NCBI GenBank assembly: GCA_018292915.2
Contig: JACVVK020000169.1
Span: forward strand, 159,001 to 223,000
Source: Batillaria attramentaria
Taxonomy: Eukaryota > Mollusca > Gastropoda > Batillariidae
Reading direction: 5' to 3'
DNA: 64,000 nucleotides
Both the position numbers and the translations under genes were made by a program. Numbering within the stretch: position 1 is the stretch's first letter; every line of letters starts with the position of its first letter. A model generated the notes under the pieces. It saw only the letters and a list, made by a program, of their open reading frames with translations. It made no database searches and was not told where the DNA came from. Below, piece after piece: positions 31,526-41,499 of this stretch.

Positions 31526-34500
31526 CGCACCTACAACCTTGACATAGGGAACTATGTTATAATGTACACAACGAACGAGCAGATGTTGCTTAGGACGTTG
31601 ATGATCAACAGCAAAGTACAGTGAAAAATTGGTATAGAGTTTTCAGACCGGGGGTGAGGGATCGGGGTAGTGTTGTCCAATTTCTATTGTCTCTTTCAGG
31701 TGATTGTTGACGTGTTCTTGAAGGAGGTGTGGGGATAACTCTTTTTACACTCGCAGCTGAAGTGATCTGTTCTTTTTTCTTTGTTTTCAGTGCCAATCAT
31801 CGTAGCCATCAACAAGATTGACAAACCTGAGGCGGACGTGGTGAGTAATACAACTTGTGCAGTGTCTAATTAGTGTAGGTGTAATAGAACTAAATGAACT
31901 CACAAAGACAGAGTTGACACAGTCATTTGCACATGAATCATGCCTACTGGGTTTATCAGGCAGATAAAATGTCTGTCCCCCCAATGCCTGTGCTTAGATT
32001 GTTTATGTGATTCTGTCCCAGGAGCGTACAAAACACATGCTGATGGAGCAACAGGTGATACTGGAGGAGTTCGGAGGGGACATCCAAGCCGTTCCAATTT
32101 CTGCTCTCAAGGTCAGGCCTTTACTTTGACCTACTAAGCACATAAACATTTCTTCCTTCAGTTTGTGTAGGGGTCAGGGCTTTCCAGAATCCCTCTGTCC
32201 ACGCCATTTCTACCCCAGATTTAGATACCAAGGCTTAAAATCTTCCACCGTTTGGTGGCTTTCCACCTTTGGCTAAAAAGATTCCTCCCCACAAAAAACT
32301 GTTTCCTCCTCTGAGGCACTCATGCCAAAATGTACCAAATTGTGTAGATTTTAGTTTTCCTCCAGCAAAAAAGTGTTTCCTCCTGTGAAGCATTTAAAAT
32401 CATGCCAAGATGCACCAAACCGCACAGATTTCTATGTAATTGTTTTGAAAAAAAAATTAATAACACCCCATGGCATAACACATCTGCTTTGCGGATGCAT
32501 GCTCGCGGTTTTGTCACTAAGTGCTACACACTTTTCTACCTTTGGGATCATGGACTGGTTTAGATGCATATTAGCATTGATGGTGGCTGTTTGTATGACA
32601 GGGAACTAACCTGGATTTACTGCAAGAAGCAATCGTCACACAAGCAGAGATCATGCAACTGACAGGAGATCCTACGGGGCTGGTGGAAGGGCGGATCGTA
32701 GAGGCAAAGGTGGATCCATGGCGTGGGTCAGTTGCTCCTTTGGTCTTTTGCGGTTTGAATTTTGCTAAGCATATAATTATATGGGGTTTCATGGTAACCA
32801 GATTGAGATGTTTTACTCACTTTTCTTCTCCTTAGCCGTTTGCTGATTCAGTCTTTTACATGTTTGGTTTTCGTAATCTTGAAAACAATTAGTGACAGTT
32901 CCAGTCAAGAAGGAAAGAAAAAATGAAAAACAATATACTGAGAATGCGCAGTAATTACTGGTAGGACAAATTTTATGGAATTGGTTGATTGGTTCATCTT
33001 TTTGTCTTAATGTCTTTGTCTTACGGGTGTTCATTGTATGTTTCAGTAAACTTGCAACAGCTGTTGTCCAAAGGGGAACGTTGAAGAAAGGGGTCTACCT
33101 TGTGGCTGGCACGGCTTGGGCCAAGGTGTGTTTTGCATTCAGGAGAACTAAAAGGAAGTTAATCAGTGCAGGGTTTCCTACTCATTCATGCTACATTGTG
33201 TATGTATGTATGTATGTATGTATGTCTTTTTTTTTTTAACAAGTGTAGTAAAAATGTGGTTTGCTGGATATTGACTGGTACACATAATCCTGTGCCTCAA
33301 CTATTTATCAGTGGTGTTTGTTTTGTGTAATGGACTTGTCTGCGCAGGAAACCTTGTGTGTTTTCTCTGGCACTTCCCAGTGACTGTTATCTAAGATCTT
33401 GAATCTAAGATCTTGACTGTCACTTGAACGTTTGAGTGTTAGTCATTTTTCAATGTGTGCATGACAAAACATGTTTGAAAAAAATGTTGTCCATATACAC
33501 ATTGTGTTTGCTTGTGATTTGTTGTACTTATTTAGAGCAAAATGATTCTCTCTTTGCTGTTGACTATGACTTCTGATTTTAAGTCCTTGTATTTACACTT
33601 TTTTTTTAAGGTGAGAGGAATGTTCAATGATCAGGGAAAGCCAGTACAGGAAGCACCACCCTCCACACCAGTGGAAATTCTTGGCTGGAAGGAGCTGCCA
33701 TCGGCCGGTGATGAAATTTTGCAGGTTGGATCCGAGGTAAGTGCGCATCAACATGACTGCATCCACAGGGCAAGCGGCCCTCATTTCCCTTGAGTTTTTG
33801 TGAAGGAACACAAAAGATCATACTCTTCCTCGTATCAAGATATATCAGAGGTGTATCATGTTGACTTTATGTTGACTAGGATGGTGGGAAGTTTGGAGTA
33901 GCATTTACTCTGAGATCTTGTGACAATACTGTATCAAGATTTCTTGAAGATATATGGTTGATTGCTGTTTTAATCCCTGTAGGCGGTGTGTACACTGTGT
34001 GCTGATAAAAAAAAAAAAAAAAAAATGTTGCTGACTGTATCTGTGGCAGGCAGTGGTGAAGCGTGTAATACAGTGGCGCAAGGCACAAGAACAGGAAACT
34101 AAGGGAGCAGAACTTCAGCGGATTATCAGCGAGCGCAGAGATGAACACCACCGCCAACATCGCGAGGAAATGCGCATTCGTCACGAAGCAGGATTTATAC
34201 GCAGCGATAACAAGCGTAGACAGAAGCAAAAGGAGGTCATACAGACACATGAAGGTCCACAATTTTCCCTTGTCCTCAAAGGTCAGTGTCTAGGGCAGAA
34301 TGATCATTTTTGTTTCAAACTCACTGCAGGCAGCCTTCAGCAACCTGTTTAGCCCAGAAATAGGAATGAGGATAAACAAGATTTACTAGATGGACTAATT
34401 CCATCTTTGCTAGCCGTCTTGAGTTTTGCTTGTGAGTGTGCACCTGTACACTTGGAATACTCCATCTTGACGATTAGTACAGCTCTTAATGTGATACAGT

Positions 34501-37500
34501 GTTGTTTACACTTTGTGAGAGCAGTCGAATATTCAAATTCTACGACAGTTCTAACTCAGTTGGAGCACTCGGTGTGGTCGCCAGGTCATCGAGTATGCTT
34601 CTGTTGGCTCAGTGCCAGCATTTGAACCCGAAGCCCCTACACCCTGGCGTGGGTTTCAGTATTTTTAAAATTTAAGAGTGTCACCCACGTAAATTATTTT
34701 GTTGTTTGGTAACAATTCACCATATTGTGCAACATACAGTTTTCCAGTGTGTGGATGTGTGGTATCCTAATTCCAGCCTGCGTGTTGGGAAACATTCAAC
34801 AGTAGCTTATTGCTTATACAAACTAAAGAACAAATAAACAAAACAACAACAAAAAATTGTGCTTACAAGTGATTAGAATTTGTAATTTTCCAAAACCAAA
34901 CAAGAAACTTAATTGTCTGTTATCTGATAAACTACAGACAGACTTTTTATATTGATTTTATTATTCTGTGAACAGCTGACCATGTCTTTGATGTTTTTTT
35001 TTTTCTTGTTTTTTTTCACAGGAGATGTGGATGGTTCAGTGGAGGCTATTTTGGACATCCTTGACTCTTATGACTCCAAGAAATGTCGGCTGGACTTGGT
35101 GCACTATGGGGTGGGCAATGTGACTGAGAACGATGTTGAAATGGCAGAAGCTTTTCAAGGTGAGAATGGCCGTGTGTTGTGAAAGACACATCTCATTTCA
35201 ATTATCTTGTGGTTTTACTGCTTCTGATGCTGAAAACCAGAGAAAAGCGTGCCTCTGAATGTATGTTTTGCACTCTTGCTGGATTTTCACAAATCAGTTT
35301 CAAAGCTGACATACCAGAAGTTACCAGATGGCATGATCCCACTGAATTCAATGTTTGTACGCATTGTTTTAATGAATGTGTTATTTTTTTAGGTGCTTAT
35401 CTTGGTATTGTTATGTCACAGGTGAAATATTTGCGTTTAATGTGGAAACGCCGGCATCTGTGCGAAAACTTGCCGCATCACGTGGCGTGCCTCTAAGATC
35501 GCACAATGTCATCTACCACCTGTTTGATGAGCTGAGGGACAGAATAAGTACTCGACTGCCTTTACTACTGGAAGAAGATGTCATAGGTATGACAGTCAGT
35601 TTGAAGATTTCTCTCTGTGTTAAGGTGCCAGTGTTTTAGGGTGTCCAGGAGTAGATGTCATTTGCAAAGTCTCAGCAGTTTACCCTTAGTATCAATACGA
35701 TTAACGGTACGCAGAGCCTAGAGCTCATGGTCAGATTAGGAGCTATATACATCCTCATTATTATGAGTATTTGTGTGTAGGATCCTCTCAGGATTGGATG
35801 GGGGAACCGGAATAGCCGAATGGTAGAGCGTTGGACTCTCAGTGCTCGGGTCGTGAGTTTGTATCCCGGCTGGGGCCAAATATTTGTGCTGGCCTTTTTC
35901 TCGTTGCCCTGTCTTTGATATCACCCTTACGTGGTGGAAAAGGACGTTATATTCCTAAACACCCACCCACCCACCCCAGGATTGGATGCAGTGAATGTTG
36001 CGAGTGAAATTTCCATTTTCCAGACGCATAGAGAATTCATGCTGGTTTCAGTGAAGAAATACATGTAGTGCGTTTGGTTGTCCAATTGCCAATGATTTTT
36101 TTAGCGATAACTTTTAAAATATTTCATGATAGTCGGGGTTCACAGTCTTTCTGTTTCTTCTTGGCGTAAGTGAAACATGCCAAAATAGACTTTTTCACTG
36201 CCTTTTTTGCAAACCTTACAAGGCATTTTCAAAGAATGGAACAATTCTAAAATAATATTTTGATGTCGTTTACTGACATCAGTTTTCCTTGCTGTAACAT
36301 GAAGGTTTTAGGAGCATGTCAGTTACTGAGCGTGATTACCTTTTACGTCATCGTACGCTTTCTGGAGGTATATTTTAGGCTGATTTCAATACATGTACTT
36401 TACATATTTTCAGTTCGAGTTTTCACTAAAATTTCAATTTCGAAATGGAAAAACTGAGAACCCCAACTGTCATGAAATATATGAGGTCACTTGGCCAGGA
36501 TCAGCTTTTCTTCTTTTGATTACGAAAGCGGCACCGTACAAAGTTCTCACCGAAAATCGGTGGTGAGTGAACTACCAAATGCACTATAGCCTGTTGTAGA
36601 CTTTCCTCTATGATATTTTGCACTGCCTGGCATTTGTATCCATAAACCAAACATGAAAACATGCACAGACAACCACACGCACACGCGCAAACATCCTCTG
36701 GTACAGACAATACAATCTAAAGACCAAGCACGAATACAGCCAAGTAACTTTAACACCAAAACTTTATTTGTCCATCTGAAGCAACTTCGTCCATTGAAAG
36801 AATCAAACAAATACACACCTGTCAATCCACAAAGACGAATAAAACTCCGGATGCTCCCCCCCCCCCCCCCCCCCGCAAAAAAAAAATAATAAAAAATCAT
36901 TGACCGAATCTGTTACACTGATCCAATTGAATGACACTGGTGCTGATCGACAGCTGTATAGCAAAATGGGCTGACATTTTACCATCCCGGCTTGTCAGCG
37001 ACAGTAGAGAAGGCAAAGAAAGAAGGAAAAAAGACTTTCCTCTACCTGTACTATTCCATGTGTGTTTCCAGGTGAGGCTCAGGTTTTGCAGGTGTTTCAT
37101 GTGAAGGAAGGGCGCAGTAAAGTGTGTGTGGCAGGCTGCCGATGCACCAAGGGAGTGCTTAACAAGAAGAAGAAGTTCAAGATGCTGCGGAGAGGGGAGA
37201 TCATTTTTCAAGGTTTGTGAAGTTTGACAGGGTTGGTTTTACCGGTGTAGCAGTCCAGATTATACCCCGCCTGGAGTATACCCCCCGTATAAACTGGCCT
37301 AGCCCAGACTATCCCCCCGTATAAACTGGCCTAGCCCAGACTATCCCCCCATATAAACTGGCCTAGCCCAGACTATCCCCCTGTATAAACTGGCCTAGCT
37401 CAGACTATACCCCAGGGTGTACTCTGAATCCGGCCTGGGCTGATCTATACCCAGGGGGTTGAACCGGCCTAGGCTACTTTATACCCGAGGGTATAAAGTA

Positions 37501-39326
37501 GCCAGGGGTATACTCCGGCCTGTTACACCGGTAGTTTACCTGAACTGAGAGAAACCATGGGTAAGGTGAGCTGAGAGTTGCGCCAGCATTGGTGTGGTAC
37601 TTTAAATATTATCCATGCAGGGTCCGTACAGATCATGGAATCTTGAAAAAGTCATGAAATTTGAAAATAGCTTTTCCAGGCCTGGAAAGTTATGAAATTA
37701 TCTCAAGAGTCATGAAAAGTCATGGAATTTTGGAATTTTATGGAAGCCATCTTGAGCCAGACAGTGAAACGGTTAGCTTGTTGGTTACTCACTGGACAGA
37801 CCACCAAAAATACCACCAAACTGCCTTCCCATTAGGCTAATGACTAACTCTGAATATTGGTTTTGCTGACTGCGATAACTTGGACAAGCTCAGAATTTCA
37901 ACCCTCGTGTGTCAGTGTGAAAGAGGGCGAGGAAGTTGTCATGGAAAACAGGAGAGTTGGCCTTGAAAAGTCATGAAAAATCATGAATGTTTGAGACTGT
38001 GAACCTGTATGAACCCTGTCCATGTCTGTTACATTCGCAAAATGTATAATTTGGGGTACATGTACCAGCCATATGAAAACTGGGAGCCCTAATATTTCTG
38101 ATAGCCCAAACAATTTTGTCATGGTGTGTGTGTGCTTCTGCTTTGCCCTGTGCATTGAGAGAAACAAAGCAGACGGCGTGGGAACCCTTTGCGCGAGGCT
38201 TCCCAGATGAGTGCCGATTTGGGGAAACAGAAATTTGTTGATGCTGTCTTGCGAAATTAATTCGTCATCTGGGCTGCGAGAAACATAAGATTGGTCCGCA
38301 TGACGTGAAATCTCACATTTGGTGATGGGTGAGTGTTTTTAGTCCTCCCTGCATTGGCATGTTGGGGCTGGGATTTGTTCTTTGACATTAGCAGGGATCG
38401 ATTTTCTCGCGCGCCGTGCGACTGTGTCTCATATTTTGATAAAATGTCGCATAGAAAGTTCACAAAATGCGTCATATATCGCACGAACATGACATCACAA
38501 GCGCACTTGACAACGCGAAGCAGAGATGCGCTGTCCGTGTCAATCATAGAGTCTGTTACACTAATCTAATTTTAGTGATGAGGCTTACTTATCCCGCTCA
38601 CCGCGCGCGCTGCGGCCAGGATTTCTCGCTCGAAAGAGTTGCAAAAAATATTGGCGCGTTAGTTTTCTCAGTTCTGTGATCGAGAGGTCCTTTTCCGTTC
38701 ACCTGAACCTGAACGTCACTGCACTTAGCCTAGCAGGAACAGGCTCTCGGCACAGACATGTGACAGAGTGATGCGGGTGACTGAACTTGATTGTCTCAAA
38801 GAAAATGAAAATGTCTCATAAAAATGACTGGTCAAGGAGACAATGTCTCATTGGCATTTTTGAGTAAATCCATCCCTGCATTAGGAGCAGCTTTTTGACC
38901 AGTTAGGCCGGTGGGCCAGACTACATGTACATAACATTGGTAGCCTTGTGGAGTGCTGTAGTTTTTCTTTCTGAAATGCTGGCTGCAGGCGAAGATAGCG
39001 GCAAATTTCACTGTTCTCTTAATGACTGAAATGCTGGCTGCAGGCGAAGATAGCGGCAAATTTCACTGTTCTCTTAATGACTGAAATGCTGGCTGCAGGC
39101 GAAGATAGCGGCAAATTTCACTGTTCTCTTTATGCATGTCTGTTTCTTTGCAGGTGCGCTGTCATCACTGAAGCATTTCAAGACAGAGGTGGAGACGATT
39201 AAAGTGGACAGAGAGTGTGGGATCAGTGTAGAGGATGAGGATGTGGAATTTGAAGCTGGAGACATAATAGTCTGTTATGAAGAACGTGAAGTAGAACAGG
39301 ACATTGACTGGTCACCAGGATTTTGA
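26716..39326 (+). CDS. Mitochondrial translation initiation factor IF-2 (MTIF2)
   Basis: This GTPase delivers formyl-Met-tRNA to the mitoribosomal small subunit and promotes subunit joining in the matrix. Sixteen coding exons: 26716-26979, 27527-27632, 28322-28384, 29138-29252, 30512-30672, 31098-31274, 31791-31840, 32022-32111, 32602-32726, 33047-33125, 33611-33736, 34050-34281, 35022-35159, 35422-35586, 37072-37212, 39154-39326. They join in phase to 734 residues, close to the animal norm of about 727. An Arg/Ser/His-rich presequence ([17 protein letters not shown]) leads into an N-domain with [11 protein letters not shown]. GTPase motifs are G1 GHVDHGKT (202-209), GGITQHIG, G3 DTPGH (249-253), G4 NKID (303-306) and G5 SAL (339-341). 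Domain II, a charged linker helix and the C-terminal domains ([15 protein letters not shown]) follow. The start is the first in-frame ATG after the exon acceptor. Confidence 0.97.
27062..27429. mobile_element. CAGGG-ended MITE (hAT-like) in MTIF2 intron 1
   Basis: Terminal inverted repeats of 17 bp with one mismatch start CAGGGCTGAGATTTAGC. CATTA flanks both ends (27057-27061 and 27430-27434). The interior has further inverted GGGAGCCCGA blocks and no transposase. CAGGG ends are typical of hAT elements, but these usually make 8-bp duplications; only 5 bp match here. Confidence 0.78.
27849..28222 (-). mobile_element. tRNA-headed SINE, family 2, 3' part with internal insertion
   Basis: On the minus strand it matches the body of the copy at 24696 from the TTC.GCCCAC block to the GTAAAGCGCC and ATT end. 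About 80 bp of unrelated A/T-rich sequence (roughly 27990-28070) interrupts it. It lies in MTIF2 intron 2. The tRNA-like head is missing. Confidence 0.75.
28620..28882. repeat. Degenerate trinucleotide tract (GTT/GTC/ATT/GGT) in MTIF2 intron 3
   Basis: A 260-bp stretch built of mixed GTT, GTC, ATC, ATT and GGT triplets keeps a period of three throughout. It leaves all plus-strand frames open (Val/Ile-rich) and the minus strand Asn/Asp/Thr-rich. It is simple-sequence DNA, not an exon; the neighbouring exons join in phase without it. Confidence 0.9.
30732..30916 (-). mobile_element. tRNA-derived SINE, family 1, copy 5
   Basis: It lies in MTIF2 intron 5 in reverse orientation. The flanking repeat is CTACAGACATTGA (30719-30731) and CTACGGACATTGA (30917-30929). 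The body holds a small internal duplication (ATTACATTATTTGG). Confidence 0.92.
31488..31521. repeat. (CA)n microsatellite in MTIF2 intron 6
   Basis: Seventeen CA units lie between the exons ending at 31274 and starting at 31791. Confidence 0.95.
32290..32440. repeat. Diverged tandem duplication in MTIF2 intron 8
   Basis: Two units share TTTCCTCCTNTGA, CATGCCAA and ACCAAA...AGATTT in the same order about 75-80 bp apart. Confidence 0.65.
35801..35976 (+). mobile_element. tRNA-derived SINE, family 1, copy 6
   Basis: It is inserted in MTIF2 intron 14. The exact 12-bp flanking repeat CAGGATTGGATG (35789-35800 and 35977-35988) marks the insertion. The head is AT-shifted (GGAACCGGAATAGCC) relative to other copies. 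Confidence 0.94.
37240..37533. mobile_element. MITE with internal 32-bp tandem repeats, MTIF2 intron 15
   Basis: The ends are inverted (TACCGGTGTA at the left, its complement at the right) and continue inward into CCGGAGTATACCCC-type blocks. GTTT lies outside both ends (37236-37239 and 37534-37537). The interior holds four copies of a 32-bp unit (AAACTGGCCTAGCCCAGACT plus 12 bp) and a short hairpin near 37480-37503. No coding frame is present. Confidence 0.78.
37618..38018. mobile_element. CAGGG-ended MITE (hAT-like), MTIF2 intron 15
   Basis: The ends read CAGGGTCCGTACAG and, inward from the right, CAGGGTTCATACAG. The interior has several AAAAGTCATG(A/G)AA blocks near both ends. TCCATG flanks both sides (37612-37617 and 38019-38024). 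hAT-type elements with CAGGGTTC...ACAG ends and GTCATGGAA repeats are common in animals; that assignment rests on end similarity alone. Confidence 0.8.
38392..38878. mobile_element. CAGGG-ended MITE (hAT-like), MTIF2 intron 15
   Basis: The left end starts CAGGGATCGATTTTCTC and the right end, read inward, CAGGGATGGATTTACTC. CATTAG flanks both sides (38386-38391 and 38879-38884). The interior is 487 bp with no transposase. Confidence 0.78.
38971..39135. repeat. 55-bp tandem triplication just upstream of the last MTIF2 exon
   Basis: Three nearly identical units start CTGAAATGCTGGCTGCAGGC at 38971, 39026 and 39081. The third unit runs into the pyrimidine tract and acceptor at 39153. Each unit carries a TTCTCTTAATGAC stretch resembling a pyrimidine tract plus branch site. 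Confidence 0.95.
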
Positions 39327-40047
39327 CACAATGGGTCTTGATATAGGACGCTCACGATGACTGCTTTGGAAGATGACGGACAGTGTTAGCAAAGAAGTGA
39401 TGTTGCTGTCTGTATAAACTTCTCAGGCATAAATCACACCAGCGTGACCGTTCAGTGTGTGTAGTGACAAGGGTTCCTTGTAACTTTGCTGACATTCACT
39501 TTCGCCATGAACTGCAAGCATGCTCTGAGCAGATTTGCTGCGGAGTAGATTGTGGTTCTTCATGGTTATCTACACAAGATGGGCAGGCAAAAGCCAGAAC
39601 TGTTCTGTTTTAAATATGGGGGAAAATTCTGATTGGAGACTTGTCCTCCACTTTAAATGCTAGTCTGCGAAGAGCAAAGAAGCGCAGCACATCTTCACAA
39701 TACATGTAATGTGGTCAGTTGTCAGTAATGTTAGTGTTTCACTTTGTCTTTAGTGTTTCACTTTGTCAGTGAATGGATACAACCTGCTTGAAGAGACATG
39801 TGCATGTATGTTTAGACTGTGTCTCTGGCATGTGATCAGATTGTGGATTACCATAACTTTTGATTTTATTTCAGTTCTTGGGGATGGAAAGCAACATATG
39901 AAACATGAGCTGGATAAGCGTGTGATATGAATTTCGTTTCTAGGTTTTATTCAAAAGAGCTAATCTGTATGTACTTTGAAGATGCCTGTATGTTAAGACA
40001 GCAGGTTGTGGGGAATACAAAATCTGCTGTGTTAATGAAGCTTTCTC

Positions 40048-40115
<68 letters not shown>

Positions 40116-40719
40116 AACGCGAGTGGGCGTGGGTCAGTGTGTCATCTGGTTCATCATTTATGTGTGACCTGTTCATGGTCATTGAAGCATAGGCTAGACA
40201 CAAAAGACAGATTGTCAACTTGTCATTCACACACGTCACGCAAGACCTTTCCATTCAAGACCATTCTAGGCTGACATCACCTATCGACGATCAATGTTAA
40301 AACATTCACCGGGGAGGAGCTTGGACGATCAATGTCTGCAAATTAGACGTACAGCGTTTTTGGGTAAATTATGCACTGCGTGGCACAGATCGATACTGAA
40401 CGTGCCAAGTTATGCGTGCACCCACAGACGGCTGCCTGGCACGAGACCACAGCGCGCGTGTGAAGTGGATCAAAGGATCCTGTGCCGACGCCAGCCTATA
40501 GTCCGTGTGCTGACGGATTATTGCGTGTCCACGTATGAATCATAGACAGAAAATCAGCAGTTTTACCTTGCTTGTCATTCGAAAGATTACTCAAGGAATC
40601 GATTTGACGAAACGGTCTGTTGGCCAGCGGCGACTGAAACTCGAGCAGACGACGTGCTGCGAGGAAATTTCTCGGGTGAAAGGTCAAAGGGCAAGGTGAA
40701 GGCCATATGATCAGCCAGT
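39327..40719. other. MTIF2 3' region and FEZ upstream region
   Basis: This holds the MTIF2 3' UTR, a (TG)n tract at 40050-40111 and about 600 bp upstream of the FEZ start. No standard AATAAA was found close to the MTIF2 stop. No gene is recognised; open frames here are short or repeat-driven. Confidence 0.55.
40050..40111. repeat. (TG)n microsatellite between MTIF2 and FEZ
   Basis: Thirty-one TG units, uninterrupted. Confidence 0.97.
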
Positions 40720-41456
40720 ATGCGAGTTCCGAAAATGGCGGAGCTGCAGTTCGAAGCTCCACTGGCATCGTTCGAAAATGAGGAATGGAACGAATATCAT
40801 GATTTTCAGAGTGCCACATTGGACAATATGAATTCCAACAAGGATATGTCTTCCGAACAGACAGCACAACAAACTACGAACGGTACAGTGGCCGAGAATT
40901 TCAGGGAGGCATGCTCCGGATCTCTTGAGGATCTCGTGAACTCATTTGATGAGAAAATCTCGAACTGTTTCTGTAATTTTGAGGAGCAGGTGGATCACAT
41001 CGCTCCTGTTCAGATCAGGACACAGGAAGAAATTATGAGTGACTGCCAGTAAGTATCCAGTTTGTATGTTTGATCGGGGACTCTACCCTTCCTTTTCTTT
41101 CCTCTGTGCCATTTCGCTTCATCGATCGCCCTCAGCGGCGGAGTTGGTTCAGCTAACGGTGCCTCAGTGCCAGAGTCTGAGAGAAGCTGGCCCGGAGCCT
41201 GGCGACCTGACATCTGAGAATAAATCTACAAGTGGTTGCGTTTGCTGGAACCCATTCTGTGGTGGCATGCTGTTGACGTGGCAGCAGAAACATACACCAT
41301 ACAAAGTGGTGTGAAATTTTCTGTTTGTTTTGATTTTGTTGTGACTGGAGAATGACAGTAGCGCACTGGAACAGAGTGGAAGTGAAGTGTAGCCTGGGTC
41401 TGTGCACATTTTTGTTTTTTCCAGTCTGTAGCAGCGCACAGTCTATGTTCTGTCTC

Positions 41457-41499
<43 letters not shown>

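Noticed and set aside
37291..37418. CRISPR-like array (four 32-bp repeats)
   Set aside because: The units are directly contiguous with no spacers and lie inside a eukaryotic MITE.
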